This document shows positions 1 to 6,347 of a DNA stretch of 18,749 nucleotides, piece by piece. The translations under genes and the position numbers were made by a program. A model generated the notes under the pieces. The model ran no database searches and was not told where the DNA came from. It was given only the letters and a program-made list of their open reading frames with translations. The stretch's first letter is position 1; every line of letters starts with the position of its first letter. The DNA is taken from NCBI GenBank assembly GCA_934090775.1, contig CAKOKF010000014.1, positions 1 to 18,749 of the forward strand, in the 5' to 3' direction. The DNA is from an uncultured Bacilli bacterium (GTDB lineage Bacteria > Bacillota_I > Bacilli_A > RF39 > UBA660).

Positions 1-21
1 ATAAGAATAATCACTAAAACC

Positions 22-51
22 TTGACAATATCCTAAAAATTTTATTATAAT
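22..51 (+). promoter_or_regulatory. sigma-A-type promoter for rpmH
   Basis: A perfect -35 TTGACA at 22-27 is followed, after 18 bases, by a perfect -10 TATAAT at 46-51. It lies about 30 bases upstream of the rpmH start, which has a strong ribosome binding site (GGAGGTG at 71-77). It probably drives rpmH and, by read-through, rnpA-yidC-jag. Confidence 0.8.
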
Positions 52-82
52 AACTTTGCTAATTAGATGTGGAGGTGTCAAA

Positions 83-205
83 ATGAAAAGAACTTATCAA
101 CCAAATCAACGCAAAAAAGCTAAAAAACATGGTTTCTTTGCTAGAAAAGAAAGCAATATTCTTAAATCAAGAAGAAAAAAAGGACGTAAAGTATTATGTA
201 AGTAA
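83..205 (+). CDS. rpmH: 50S ribosomal protein L34
   Basis: This 40-residue, very basic protein starts MKRTYQPNQRKK and ends RRKKGRKVLCK, the hallmark ends of bacterial L34, a small protein of the large ribosomal subunit. The start is fixed by GGAGGTG six bases upstream. The usual length is about 44 residues. Here the middle (GFFARKESNILKSRRKKGRKVL) is about four residues shorter than the common GF-R-ARM-T--GR-VL-RRR-KGR form, so a loop has been lost while both basic ends are kept. It is the first gene of the origin-proximal block and is followed 36 bases later by rnpA, with a hairpin between them. Identification is secure from the termini and the neighbourhood. Confidence 0.96.
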   Translation: MKRTYQPNQRKKAKKHGFFARKESNILKSRRKKGRKVLCK

Positions 206-226
206 ACCACTACCAAGTGGTTTTTT
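205..226 (+). terminator. Terminator/attenuator hairpin between rpmH and rnpA
   Basis: AACCACT (205-211) pairs with AGTGGTT (216-222) around a four-base loop and is followed by a run of T to 226. The stem begins on the last base of the rpmH stop codon. It is short enough that read-through into rnpA is likely, so it would set the L34 to RNase P protein ratio. Confidence 0.65.
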
Positions 227-241
227 CCTTAAGGAGTTAGT

Positions 242-568
242 ATGAAAAGAATAGAAATGGTTAAATCTAATGAAGATTTCCAAGAAATTATTCACAACAA
301 AAAATTTGTTACTAATAAACTGTTTACTATCTATGTAAAAAGTTATCCACAAAGTTATCCACAGTTTGGTATTGCGGTCAAAAAAAGTTTTGGTACCGCG
401 GTTGATCGTAACAAAATAAAAAGACAAGTTCGTTTCCTTGTGGATAACTATAAAAAAGAATTCAAAAATTCTACTAAATATATTATAATGATAAAGAACA
501 CTTGTAAAAATGTTACGTTTAATGAAATGAATACAAGTTTTGCAAGTTTAATAAAGGAGATTAAATGA
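242..568 (+). CDS. rnpA: Ribonuclease P protein component
   Basis: This 108-residue basic protein is the protein subunit of RNase P, which helps the catalytic RNA cut the 5' leader from pre-tRNA. The signature is FGTAVDRNKIKRQVR (about residues 50-64), matching the family's AV-RN--KR--RE motif, preceded by FGIAVKKS. Length is normal to slightly short. The start is set by AAGGAG five bases upstream. It overlaps yidC by ATGA (565-568), indicating translational coupling. One oddity is the segment KSYPQSYPQ before FGIAV: it is encoded by a 12-bp tandem repeat whose two copies are each a perfect DnaA box (TTATCCACA). Two further DnaA-type 9-mers lie in the gene. Confidence 0.95.
   Translation: MKRIEMVKSNEDFQEIIHNKKFVTNKLFTIYVKSYPQSYPQFGIAVKKSFGTAVDRNKIKRQVRFLVDNYKKEFKNSTKYIIMIKNTCKNVTFNEMNTSFASLIKEIK
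288..447. promoter_or_regulatory. Cluster of four DnaA boxes inside rnpA
   Basis: Four matches to the DnaA box TTATNCACA lie within 160 bp of coding sequence: TTATTCACA at 288-296, TTATCCACA at 343-351 and again at 355-363, all on the plus strand, and TTATCCACA on the minus strand at 439-447. The two central boxes are spaced exactly 12 bp start to start. By base composition a perfect TTATCCACA is expected well under once in the whole window. The position next to rpmH, near where oriC normally lies, supports real DnaA binding, but binding itself is inferred. Confidence 0.65.
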
Positions 569-1509
569 ACAAAAAAATTAAAATCGGAATACTAACCCTT
601 ATGGTTTTCCTCACAGTAGGTTGTACAAAATATGTTAAAGATGATGACAAAAGACAAGTTATTAATGAAACAACTGGTCAAACCTTAACTTCTAATATCT
701 TATGTAAGCCTATTACTGATGAGTTATATCAAGTTTATGAAAAATATGATGATAAATTAACAACTAAGTTAGAAGATTTACCTTCATGTGAAGATTTTAA
801 ACCTACTGATATTAAGTATCAAAGTTTATGGGAAAGTATTTTTGTTAAACCACTTGCTTGGTTAATCTTAAAATTAGGTGAAATTGTTAAAAACTATGGT
901 TTATCAGTAATTATTATTAGTTTATTAATTCGTATTATTTTAATTCCTCTAACTAAGAATACTATGGCTCAATCAGAAAATATGAAAAAAGCTAGTAAAG
1001 AATTAAATAAATTAGAACAAAAATATGCAAATCGTACTGATAATGAAGCCATGATGCAAAAGTCTCAAGAAATGATGCTAATCTATCGTAAATATAACAT
1101 CAATCCGGCTAGTAGTTGCCTAACTTCCCTAATTCAATTACCTTTGTTATTTGCGTTTTTAGAAGCAATCAACAGAGTTCCAGCTATTTTCGAAGGTACT
1201 TTATGGAATATGAATTTAGGCATGACACCAAGCAAAGCCCTTGCTAGTGGTAATTACATTTATCTAATTTTACTTGTTATTATTGCTGTAAGTACATTCT
1301 TCTCATTTAAACAAGCTATGGCAAACCAACCACAAGATGGTAATTCAGATATGATGCGTCAAACTAAAACTATGACTTATATCATGATGTTTATGATTTT
1401 AATGGCCTCACTTTCATTGCCAACTGCCTTAGCTCTTTACTGGATTGTTAATAATGTCTTTGGTATCGTTCAAAATTTTGTTATGAAGAAAATAAAGGAA
1501 GCAAGATAA
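565..1509 (+). CDS. yidC: Membrane protein insertase YidC/Oxa1/SpoIIIJ family
   Basis: This 314-residue polytopic protein inserts and folds membrane proteins with or without the Sec translocon. An N-terminal lipoprotein-type signal ends in FLTVGC (Cys20 is the likely lipidated residue; the -3 position is Thr, which is atypical). A soluble outer segment follows to about residue 90. The 60KD_IMP core then includes the first core helix with the conserved Arg (LLIRIILIPLT, about 121-131), a cytoplasmic coiled loop, and hydrophobic segments near 184-200, 228-248 and 273-300. The start overlaps rnpA by ATGA. The outer segment is about 60 residues longer than in typical Bacillus SpoIIIJ and holds two extra cysteines (47 and 75). 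The rnpA-yidC-jag order is the classical one. Confidence 0.95.
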   Translation: MNKKIKIGILTLMVFLTVGCTKYVKDDDKRQVINETTGQTLTSNILCKPITDELYQVYEKYDDKLTTKLEDLPSCEDFKPTDIKYQSLWESIFVKPLAWLILKLGEIVKNYGLSVIIISLLIRIILIPLTKNTMAQSENMKKASKELNKLEQKYANRTDNEAMMQKSQEMMLIYRKYNINPASSCLTSLIQLPLLFAFLEAINRVPAIFEGTLWNMNLGMTPSKALASGNYIYLILLVIIAVSTFFSFKQAMANQPQDGNSDMMRQTKTMTYIMMFMILMASLSLPTALALYWIVNNVFGIVQNFVMKKIKEAR

Positions 1510-1510
1510 T

Positions 1511-2020
1511 ATGGAAGAAGAAGTAAAAAATACTGTGGATAACTCTGTTAACAACTTAGAAGAAATATCCGCTTTTGTTATTAATTACCTAGATGAGTTA
1601 TTAACCAATATGCACTTAGAAGTAAAGATATCAACTAAATTTCATAATGACCAAATTATTATCAATATGGATTCTAACAATAATGCTATTTTAATTGGTA
1701 AAGACGGTCGTACTCTTAAAGCTCTACAAATGATAGTTTGTAAACATACTTATCAACAATTAAAAATTTATCCAAATGTAGTTTTAAATGTTAATAATTA
1801 TCAAGAACAAAGAGAAGAAAATTTAGTTCGTCTAGCTAAAAAAGTAGCAAATGATGTTAAAAAAACAAAAAATGCCGTAGAACTTGATAATATGAACTCT
1901 TATGAACGCCGTATTATCCACAATGCCTTAAAAGACGAAAAAGAAATATCAACAGTTTCTATTGGCGAAGAACCAAACCGTCATATTGTAATTAAGTTTA
2001 TTGCAGATCAAGAAGACTAG
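1511..2020 (+). CDS. khpB: RNA-binding protein KhpB/Jag (KH-R3H)
   Basis: This 169-residue RNA-binding protein follows yidC by one base, with AAAGGAAG about nine bases before ATG. A KH-type motif, ILIGKDGRTLKALQ, lies near residues 56-69, and a C-terminal R3H domain carries the signature ERRIIHNAL (about 133-141, R-x3-H). KhpB works with KhpA in RNA binding and cell-envelope control in Firmicutes. The classical Jag_N domain seems to be absent: the protein begins with about 35 acidic residues and goes straight into KH, which accounts for it being shorter than the roughly 200-residue Bacillus protein. The gene carries two perfect DnaA boxes, at 1534-1542 and 1914-1922. Confidence 0.92.
   Translation: MEEEVKNTVDNSVNNLEEISAFVINYLDELLTNMHLEVKISTKFHNDQIIINMDSNNNAILIGKDGRTLKALQMIVCKHTYQQLKIYPNVVLNVNNYQEQREENLVRLAKKVANDVKKTKNAVELDNMNSYERRIIHNALKDEKEISTVSIGEEPNRHIVIKFIADQED
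1534..1542 (-). promoter_or_regulatory. DnaA box in jag
   Basis: A perfect minus-strand TTATCCACA (reads TGTGGATAA on plus) lies near the start of jag, encoding part of TVDN. It belongs with the origin-proximal group of boxes. Function is inferred from the 9-mer alone. Confidence 0.5.
1914..1922 (+). promoter_or_regulatory. DnaA box in jag R3H region
   Basis: A perfect plus-strand TTATCCACA falls where the R3H residues IIHN are encoded. The conserved protein sequence partly explains it, so it is weaker evidence than the rnpA boxes. Confidence 0.4.
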
Positions 2021-2033
2021 TTCTTCTTTTTTT
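2010..2033 (+). terminator. Intrinsic terminator overlapping the jag stop
   Basis: AAGAAGA (2010-2016) pairs with TCTTCTT (2022-2028) across a five-base loop that contains most of the jag stop codon, and runs into seven T (2027-2033). It would end the rpmH-rnpA-yidC-jag transcript. Confidence 0.65.
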
Positions 2034-2339
2034 AGGCTTTGATATTGTATTAAAAATTTTCCTGTATCATCAAAGCAACTAAATTAATTATTAATTATTA
2101 GAAAAATTATCTTTAACTTAATCTTTATGTTATAATACAGCTTATCTTAAATATTTAATTAAATAAATTAAAAAAAAATATTAAATCGATTTTGATTGCT
2201 AATTAGTGACTTTTAACAAAATTAAGTAAAAAAACAAGTGTAAAATTATGCAAAAAATTTTAAATGTCACTAGTAAAACGTCCACAATTAGAAAGAATTG
2301 TGATATCATTTAAGCAGTCAAAAAACATAAGAAAGAAGG
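2034..2339 (+). other. Gene-free leader upstream of mnmE with paired segments
   Basis: No credible coding region is seen in these 306 bases. Three inverted repeats stand out. GCTTTGAT (2036-2043) pairs with ATCAAAGC (2069-2076), before the promoter at 2131. TAGTGAC-n-TTTAA (2204-2216) pairs with TTAAA-n-GTCACTA (2260-2272) over 12 of 13 positions. CACAATT (2283-2289) pairs with AATTGTG (2296-2302) with a six-base loop. The last two would lie in a leader RNA of about 200 bases before mnmE. No U-run follows them, so they are not ordinary terminators. I do not recognise a known riboswitch. Confidence 0.5.
2128..2136 (+). promoter_or_regulatory. Extended -10 promoter for mnmE cluster
   Basis: TGT followed by a perfect TATAAT (2131-2136) forms an extended -10 element. 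No good -35 is visible at the expected distance (TTATCT at 2107-2112 is poor), as is typical for extended -10 promoters. Transcription would start near 2143, leaving a leader of about 200 bases before mnmE. Confidence 0.55.
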
Positions 2340-2345
2340 ATGTTT

Positions 2346-3704
2346 ATGGAAGATACAATCGTTGCTATATCAACAGCTAGCGGAGTTGGTGCCATCTCAA
2401 TTATTAGATTAAGCGGCCCAACTGCTTTAGAGATTGCGAGTTCAATTTTTAAAGGTAAAGATTTAAAAAAAGTAGCCAGTCACACTATTAATCATGGCTA
2501 TATTGTTGATAAAAATGGCACTATTATTGATGAAGTTTTAGTATCTGTCATGCTTGCTCCGAAAACTTACACAACTGAAGATATAGTTGAAATAAATACC
2601 CATGGTGGTATTGCTTCTACCAATAAAGTTTTAGAATTGTGCCTTGTAAACGGCGCTCGTCTTGCCCAGCCTGGTGAATTTACGAAAAGAGCCTTCTTAA
2701 ATGGTCGTATTGATTTAACTGAAGCTGAAGCTATCGAAGATGTTATCAACTCATCAACCGATAAATCTTTACGACTATCTATGAACCAACTAACAGGATC
2801 TTTAAAGAACTTAATTACTGAAATTAGAAAAGATATCATGAGTTTAATTGCTAATATCGAAGTAAATATTGACTATCCCGAATATGAAGACGCCGAAGAT
2901 ATAACTTTACAAAAATTAAAAGAAAAGTTACTTCCTATTAAAAATAAATTAGAAGAATTATTAAAAAATTCTAATGATGCTAAAATTATTAAAAATGGTA
3001 TTAATATTTGTATGATCGGTCGTCCAAATGTTGGTAAATCAAGTCTTTTAAATGCTTTTTTAGAAGAAGATAAAGCTATCGTTACCGACATCGCTGGGAC
3101 AACGCGTGATATTGTTGAAGGGGAAACCATTATTAATGGCATTAAAATTAACTTTTTAGACACAGCTGGTATCCGCGAAACTGCCAATGTCGTTGAAAAA
3201 ATCGGAGTCGATAAGAGTAAAAAAATAATTAATACAGCCGATTTAATTATTCTTGTTTTAAATAATAACGAAAAATTAACTCCTGATGACTTAGAACTTT
3301 TAGATTTAGTAAAAGATAAGAACTATATTATCTTTGTCAATAAAAATGACTTACTTGCTAACATTGATTTACCGGTAGAAAAATATAATAATGTTGTTTA
3401 TGGCAATACATTAACAACTACAGGGATTAAAGAGTTAAAAGAAATGATAACCACCCTATTTAATTTAGAAAAAATAAGCACTAACGATGCCACTTATATT
3501 ACCAATGCTCGTCATAAAGCTCTAATTGAAATTGCTCTAAATTACTTAAATTCAGCCTTAGAAAATATTGATAATAGTTATTCGGTTGATATGTTAGAAA
3601 TAGACATCCGTGCTTGTTGGGATACTTTAGGTGAAATTATTGGGGCAACTTATAAAGATGAATTACTAGACGAATTATTTAGTAATTTCTGTTTAGGAAA
3701 GTAG
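2346..3704 (+). CDS. mnmE: tRNA uridine-5-carboxymethylaminomethyl modification GTPase MnmE
   Basis: With MnmG this GTPase installs the (carboxymethyl)aminomethyl group at U34 of certain tRNAs. The 452 residues comprise the N-terminal folate-binding TrmE domain (AISTASGVGAISIIRLSG at the start), a helical domain, an embedded G domain and the C-terminal helical end. The G motifs are complete: GRPNVGKS (225-232), GTTRD (251-255), DTAG (272-275) and NKND (332-335). The essential C-terminal Cys motif is present as CLGK, the last four residues. I chose ATG 2346 over ATG 2340 because AGAAGGA abuts 2340 but is correctly spaced from 2346, and the family begins at this residue. mnmG follows after eight bases. 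Confidence 0.96.
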   Translation: MEDTIVAISTASGVGAISIIRLSGPTALEIASSIFKGKDLKKVASHTINHGYIVDKNGTIIDEVLVSVMLAPKTYTTEDIVEINTHGGIASTNKVLELCLVNGARLAQPGEFTKRAFLNGRIDLTEAEAIEDVINSSTDKSLRLSMNQLTGSLKNLITEIRKDIMSLIANIEVNIDYPEYEDAEDITLQKLKEKLLPIKNKLEELLKNSNDAKIIKNGINICMIGRPNVGKSSLLNAFLEEDKAIVTDIAGTTRDIVEGETIINGIKINFLDTAGIRETANVVEKIGVDKSKKIINTADLIILVLNNNEKLTPDDLELLDLVKDKNYIIFVNKNDLLANIDLPVEKYNNVVYGNTLTTTGIKELKEMITTLFNLEKISTNDATYITNARHKALIEIALNYLNSALENIDNSYSVDMLEIDIRACWDTLGEIIGATYKDELLDELFSNFCLGK

Positions 3705-3712
3705 ATGATTTT

Positions 3713-5584
3713 ATGAAAAAAGAATATGAAATAATTGTTGTTGGTGGTGGTCATGCCGGCTGTGAAGCCTCTCACATTGCAGCTTTTAAAGGTCATAAAA
3801 CCGCTTTAATTACCATGAACATTAAAAATATAGCAGATATGCCTTGTAATCCTTCTATTGGTGGGACTGCTAAAGGAATTATTGTCCGTGAAGTAGATGC
3901 TCTAGGTGGCTTAATGGGTCGCGTTGCCGATCGAACTCATTTTCAAATTAAAATGTTAAATAGTGGTAAAGGACCAGCTGTTCGTAGTTTGCGTGCGCAA
4001 GCTGATAAGGTTACTTATCCACAAGAAATGTTAAGAGAACTAAAAAATACACCTAACCTCGATATTATCGAAGGAATGGTCGAAGATTTAGTCGTTGAAG
4101 ATAATAAAATTAAAGGTGTAATCTTAGAAAATGGCGAGGTTATTAAATGCCAAGCCCTAATTCTCACAACTGGTACTTACTTAAGAGGTAGTATTTTATG
4201 TGGTGCTGAAAAACATAATGGTGGACCTCATGGCGAAAGACGTAGCGAATATCTAAGTACTAATATGAAAAAATATGGTTTCCAAATCCAAAGATTAAAA
4301 ACTGGCACTCCGCAAAGAATTACAGCTTCTTCAATCGATTTTTCAAAAATGCACCCGGAATGTGGTGATAATAGATACTGGACTTTCTCTAATGATTATC
4401 CAGCTACTTATGATGTTAATAATCAACAAAAGTGTTACCTTTTATACACAACCTTAGAAACTAAGAAAATTATTGAAGATAATTTAGATAAATCAAGTAT
4501 GTATGGTGGTTATGTCGAAGGTGTTGGTCCAAGATATTGTCCATCTATCGAAGATAAAGTAGTTCGTTTCCATGACAAAGACCGTCATCAATTATTTTTA
4601 GAACCAGAATCTTTATATTATGATGACTGGTATCTACAAGGTTTTTCCACTTCAATGCCTCATGACATTCAAGAAAAAATGGTTCATTCTTTGCCTGGTC
4701 TTGAAAATGCTGTTATTTCTAAATATGCTTATGCTATCGAATATGACGCCATTAATCCATTACAAATAAAACCTTCTTTGGAATCTAAAGTGGTAGATGG
4801 AATTTTTACTGCTGGTCAAATAAACGGTACTAGTGGTTATGAAGAAGCTGCCGGTCAAGGCATTGTTGCTGGTATTAATGCTGCCTTAAAGTTAGAAGAA
4901 CGTGAACCTTTAATTTTAAAAAGAAATGAAGCTTATATCGGCGTTCTAATTGATGATTTAGTAACTAAGGGAACTAATGAACCTTATAGAATGCTTACTT
5001 CTCGTGCTGAATTTAGACTTATTTTACGTCATGACAATGCTGATTTACGTCTTCGTCCCCTTGCTCATCAAGTAAATTCTATTACGGAAGAACAATATTA
5101 CAATTTAATTACTAAACAAAAAGACATAGCTGCTTTAACTGAATTTTTAAAAAATGCTAAATTAAAAATAAATGAAGAAGTAAAAGCTATTTTTAATGAA
5201 AATAATGTCCCCTTACCAAGTTACTCCATGAGTTTTTATGATTTATTAAAACGTCCAGAAATCAACTTAGAATTTTTATCTAAATTAACCGATATAAATT
5301 ATAGCGAAGCTGTTAAAGAACAAGTCGAAATAAGTACTAAATATGAAGGATATATTGCTAAAACTTACAAAGAAGTTGAAAAAATGTTGAAGTTGGAAAG
5401 CAAAGAAATACCAGCTGATTTAGATTATGACAAAGTGGTTAATCTTGCTAGTGAAGCTCGTCAAAAGTTAAAGAATGTTGCTCCTAAAACTATAGCCCAA
5501 GCTATGCGTATTAGCGGTGTTAATCCTGCCGATATCTCTATTTTATCTATTTACTTACGAAAGGAATACAATCGTCATGACTAA
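3713..5584 (+). CDS. mnmG: tRNA uridine-5-carboxymethylaminomethyl modification enzyme MnmG
   Basis: This is the FAD- and NADH-dependent partner of MnmE for wobble uridine modification. The protein is 623 residues, the normal length. The dinucleotide-binding motif VVGGGHAGCEA is at residues 9-19. GIDA family signatures follow: GGPHGERRSEYLS-type substrate loop, LKTGTPQRI, the second nucleotide-binding region GQINGTSGYEEAAGQG, and TSRAEFRLILRHDNADLRL. The C-terminal helical MnmE-binding region ends with ISGVNPADISILSIYLRKE. It sits eight bases after mnmE and overlaps rsmG by eight bases (5577-5584), so the three are one transcription and translation unit. A DnaA box 9-mer lies inside the gene at 4015-4023, where VTYPQE is encoded. 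Confidence 0.97.
   Translation: MKKEYEIIVVGGGHAGCEASHIAAFKGHKTALITMNIKNIADMPCNPSIGGTAKGIIVREVDALGGLMGRVADRTHFQIKMLNSGKGPAVRSLRAQADKVTYPQEMLRELKNTPNLDIIEGMVEDLVVEDNKIKGVILENGEVIKCQALILTTGTYLRGSILCGAEKHNGGPHGERRSEYLSTNMKKYGFQIQRLKTGTPQRITASSIDFSKMHPECGDNRYWTFSNDYPATYDVNNQQKCYLLYTTLETKKIIEDNLDKSSMYGGYVEGVGPRYCPSIEDKVVRFHDKDRHQLFLEPESLYYDDWYLQGFSTSMPHDIQEKMVHSLPGLENAVISKYAYAIEYDAINPLQIKPSLESKVVDGIFTAGQINGTSGYEEAAGQGIVAGINAALKLEEREPLILKRNEAYIGVLIDDLVTKGTNEPYRMLTSRAEFRLILRHDNADLRLRPLAHQVNSITEEQYYNLITKQKDIAALTEFLKNAKLKINEEVKAIFNENNVPLPSYSMSFYDLLKRPEINLEFLSKLTDINYSEAVKEQVEISTKYEGYIAKTYKEVEKMLKLESKEIPADLDYDKVVNLASEARQKLKNVAPKTIAQAMRISGVNPADISILSIYLRKEYNRHD
4015..4023 (+). promoter_or_regulatory. Isolated DnaA-box 9-mer in mnmG
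   Basis: A perfect TTATCCACA occurs in the coding sequence. A TTATACACA variant is also at 4442-4450. Both are distant from the rnpA/jag group and may be incidental to coding. Confidence 0.3.
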
Positions 5585-6299
5585 AAATGATTTTTTATCA
5601 GAATTAGCCCAATTAGGTATTAGTTTAAATGAAAAACAAATTAAGGAATTAGAAACTTATGCTAAATTCTTATTAGAATATAATGAACATACTAATCTTA
5701 CTGCCATAACTAATATTGAAGATGTCTATTTAAAACATTTTTATGATTCTTTAACAATCGTCAAAAATGTTGATTTGCCTAAAGTCACAAATTTGTTAGA
5801 TATTGGTACTGGTGCCGGCTTTCCTGGTATGGTTTTAAAGATTGTTTTCCCCAACTTAAAAGTAACTTTATTAGATTCTAATAACAAAAAAATTACTTTC
5901 CTAAAAAAATTAGCTGAAAAGTTAAACTTAGATGTTGAGATTATTTATGATCGAGCTGAAATATTTGTTCAAAATCGTCGTGAATATTATGATATTGTAA
6001 CTTCAAGAGCGGTAGCGGATCTTAGTATTTTAGTCGAACTTGCTATTCCCTATCTTAAAGTAGGTGGTAACTTTGTTGCGATGAAAGCTAATTATCAAGA
6101 TGAACTACATAATGCTGAAAATATTATAAAAAAATTAAATTCTAAAGTTATTAAAATTACTGAATTTACTTTACCAGCAACTGATATGCACCGTGGAATA
6201 ATCACTATAAACAAAGAAAAAATAACTAATAAAAAATATCCTCGTAGCTATAACACCATTAAAAAGGACGCACAAATTAAGTTGCAAAAACACCAATAA
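5577..6299 (+). CDS. rsmG: 16S rRNA (guanine-N7)-methyltransferase RsmG
   Basis: This 240-residue SAM-dependent enzyme methylates N7 of the 16S rRNA guanine near the 530 loop. The SAM-binding motif is LLDIGTGAGFPG (residues 73-84), preceded by the family segment NLTAITNIEDVYLKHFYDSL (40-59) and followed by LDSNNKKITFL and DIVTSRAVADL. The open frame extends upstream in phase to 5517, but ATG 5577 has AAAGGA about 11 bases before it and gives the expected N-terminus (MTKNDFLSELAQLG). It overlaps the mnmG end by eight bases. The last 30 residues are rich in Lys, Asn and Thr. The rsmG to parB/noc order matches other Bacilli. Confidence 0.95.
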   Translation: MTKNDFLSELAQLGISLNEKQIKELETYAKFLLEYNEHTNLTAITNIEDVYLKHFYDSLTIVKNVDLPKVTNLLDIGTGAGFPGMVLKIVFPNLKVTLLDSNNKKITFLKKLAEKLNLDVEIIYDRAEIFVQNRREYYDIVTSRAVADLSILVELAIPYLKVGGNFVAMKANYQDELHNAENIIKKLNSKVIKITEFTLPATDMHRGIITINKEKITNKKYPRSYNTIKKDAQIKLQKHQ

Positions 6300-6310
6300 T
6301 AAGGTATGAT
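6282..6310 (+). promoter_or_regulatory. Promoter for parB/noc
   Basis: TTGCAA (6282-6287) and TATGAT (6305-6310) are separated by 17 bases. Transcription would begin near 6317, inside the longest open frame. This favours the second ATG (6348), which has AAGGGG at 6331-6336, as the real parB start. Confidence 0.5.
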
Positions 6311-6347
6311 AAATATAGACTATAATAGTAAAGGGGCCACAAAAAAT

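Noticed and set aside
2567..3187. Minus-strand reading frames opposite mnmE, and similar ones opposite rnpA, argS, prmC and murA
   Set aside because: They lie opposite conserved genes, lack ribosome sites and family features, and arise from the codon pattern of the real gene.
5517..5576. Upstream extension of the rsmG frame
   Set aside because: It overlaps the conserved end of mnmG, has no ribosome site, and RsmG proteins begin at the ATG 5577 position.
6306..6347. Upstream ATG giving a longer ParB/Noc N-terminus
   Set aside because: The ATG lies within a probable -10 element and has no well spaced ribosome site, while ATG 6348 has AAGGGG at a usable distance.
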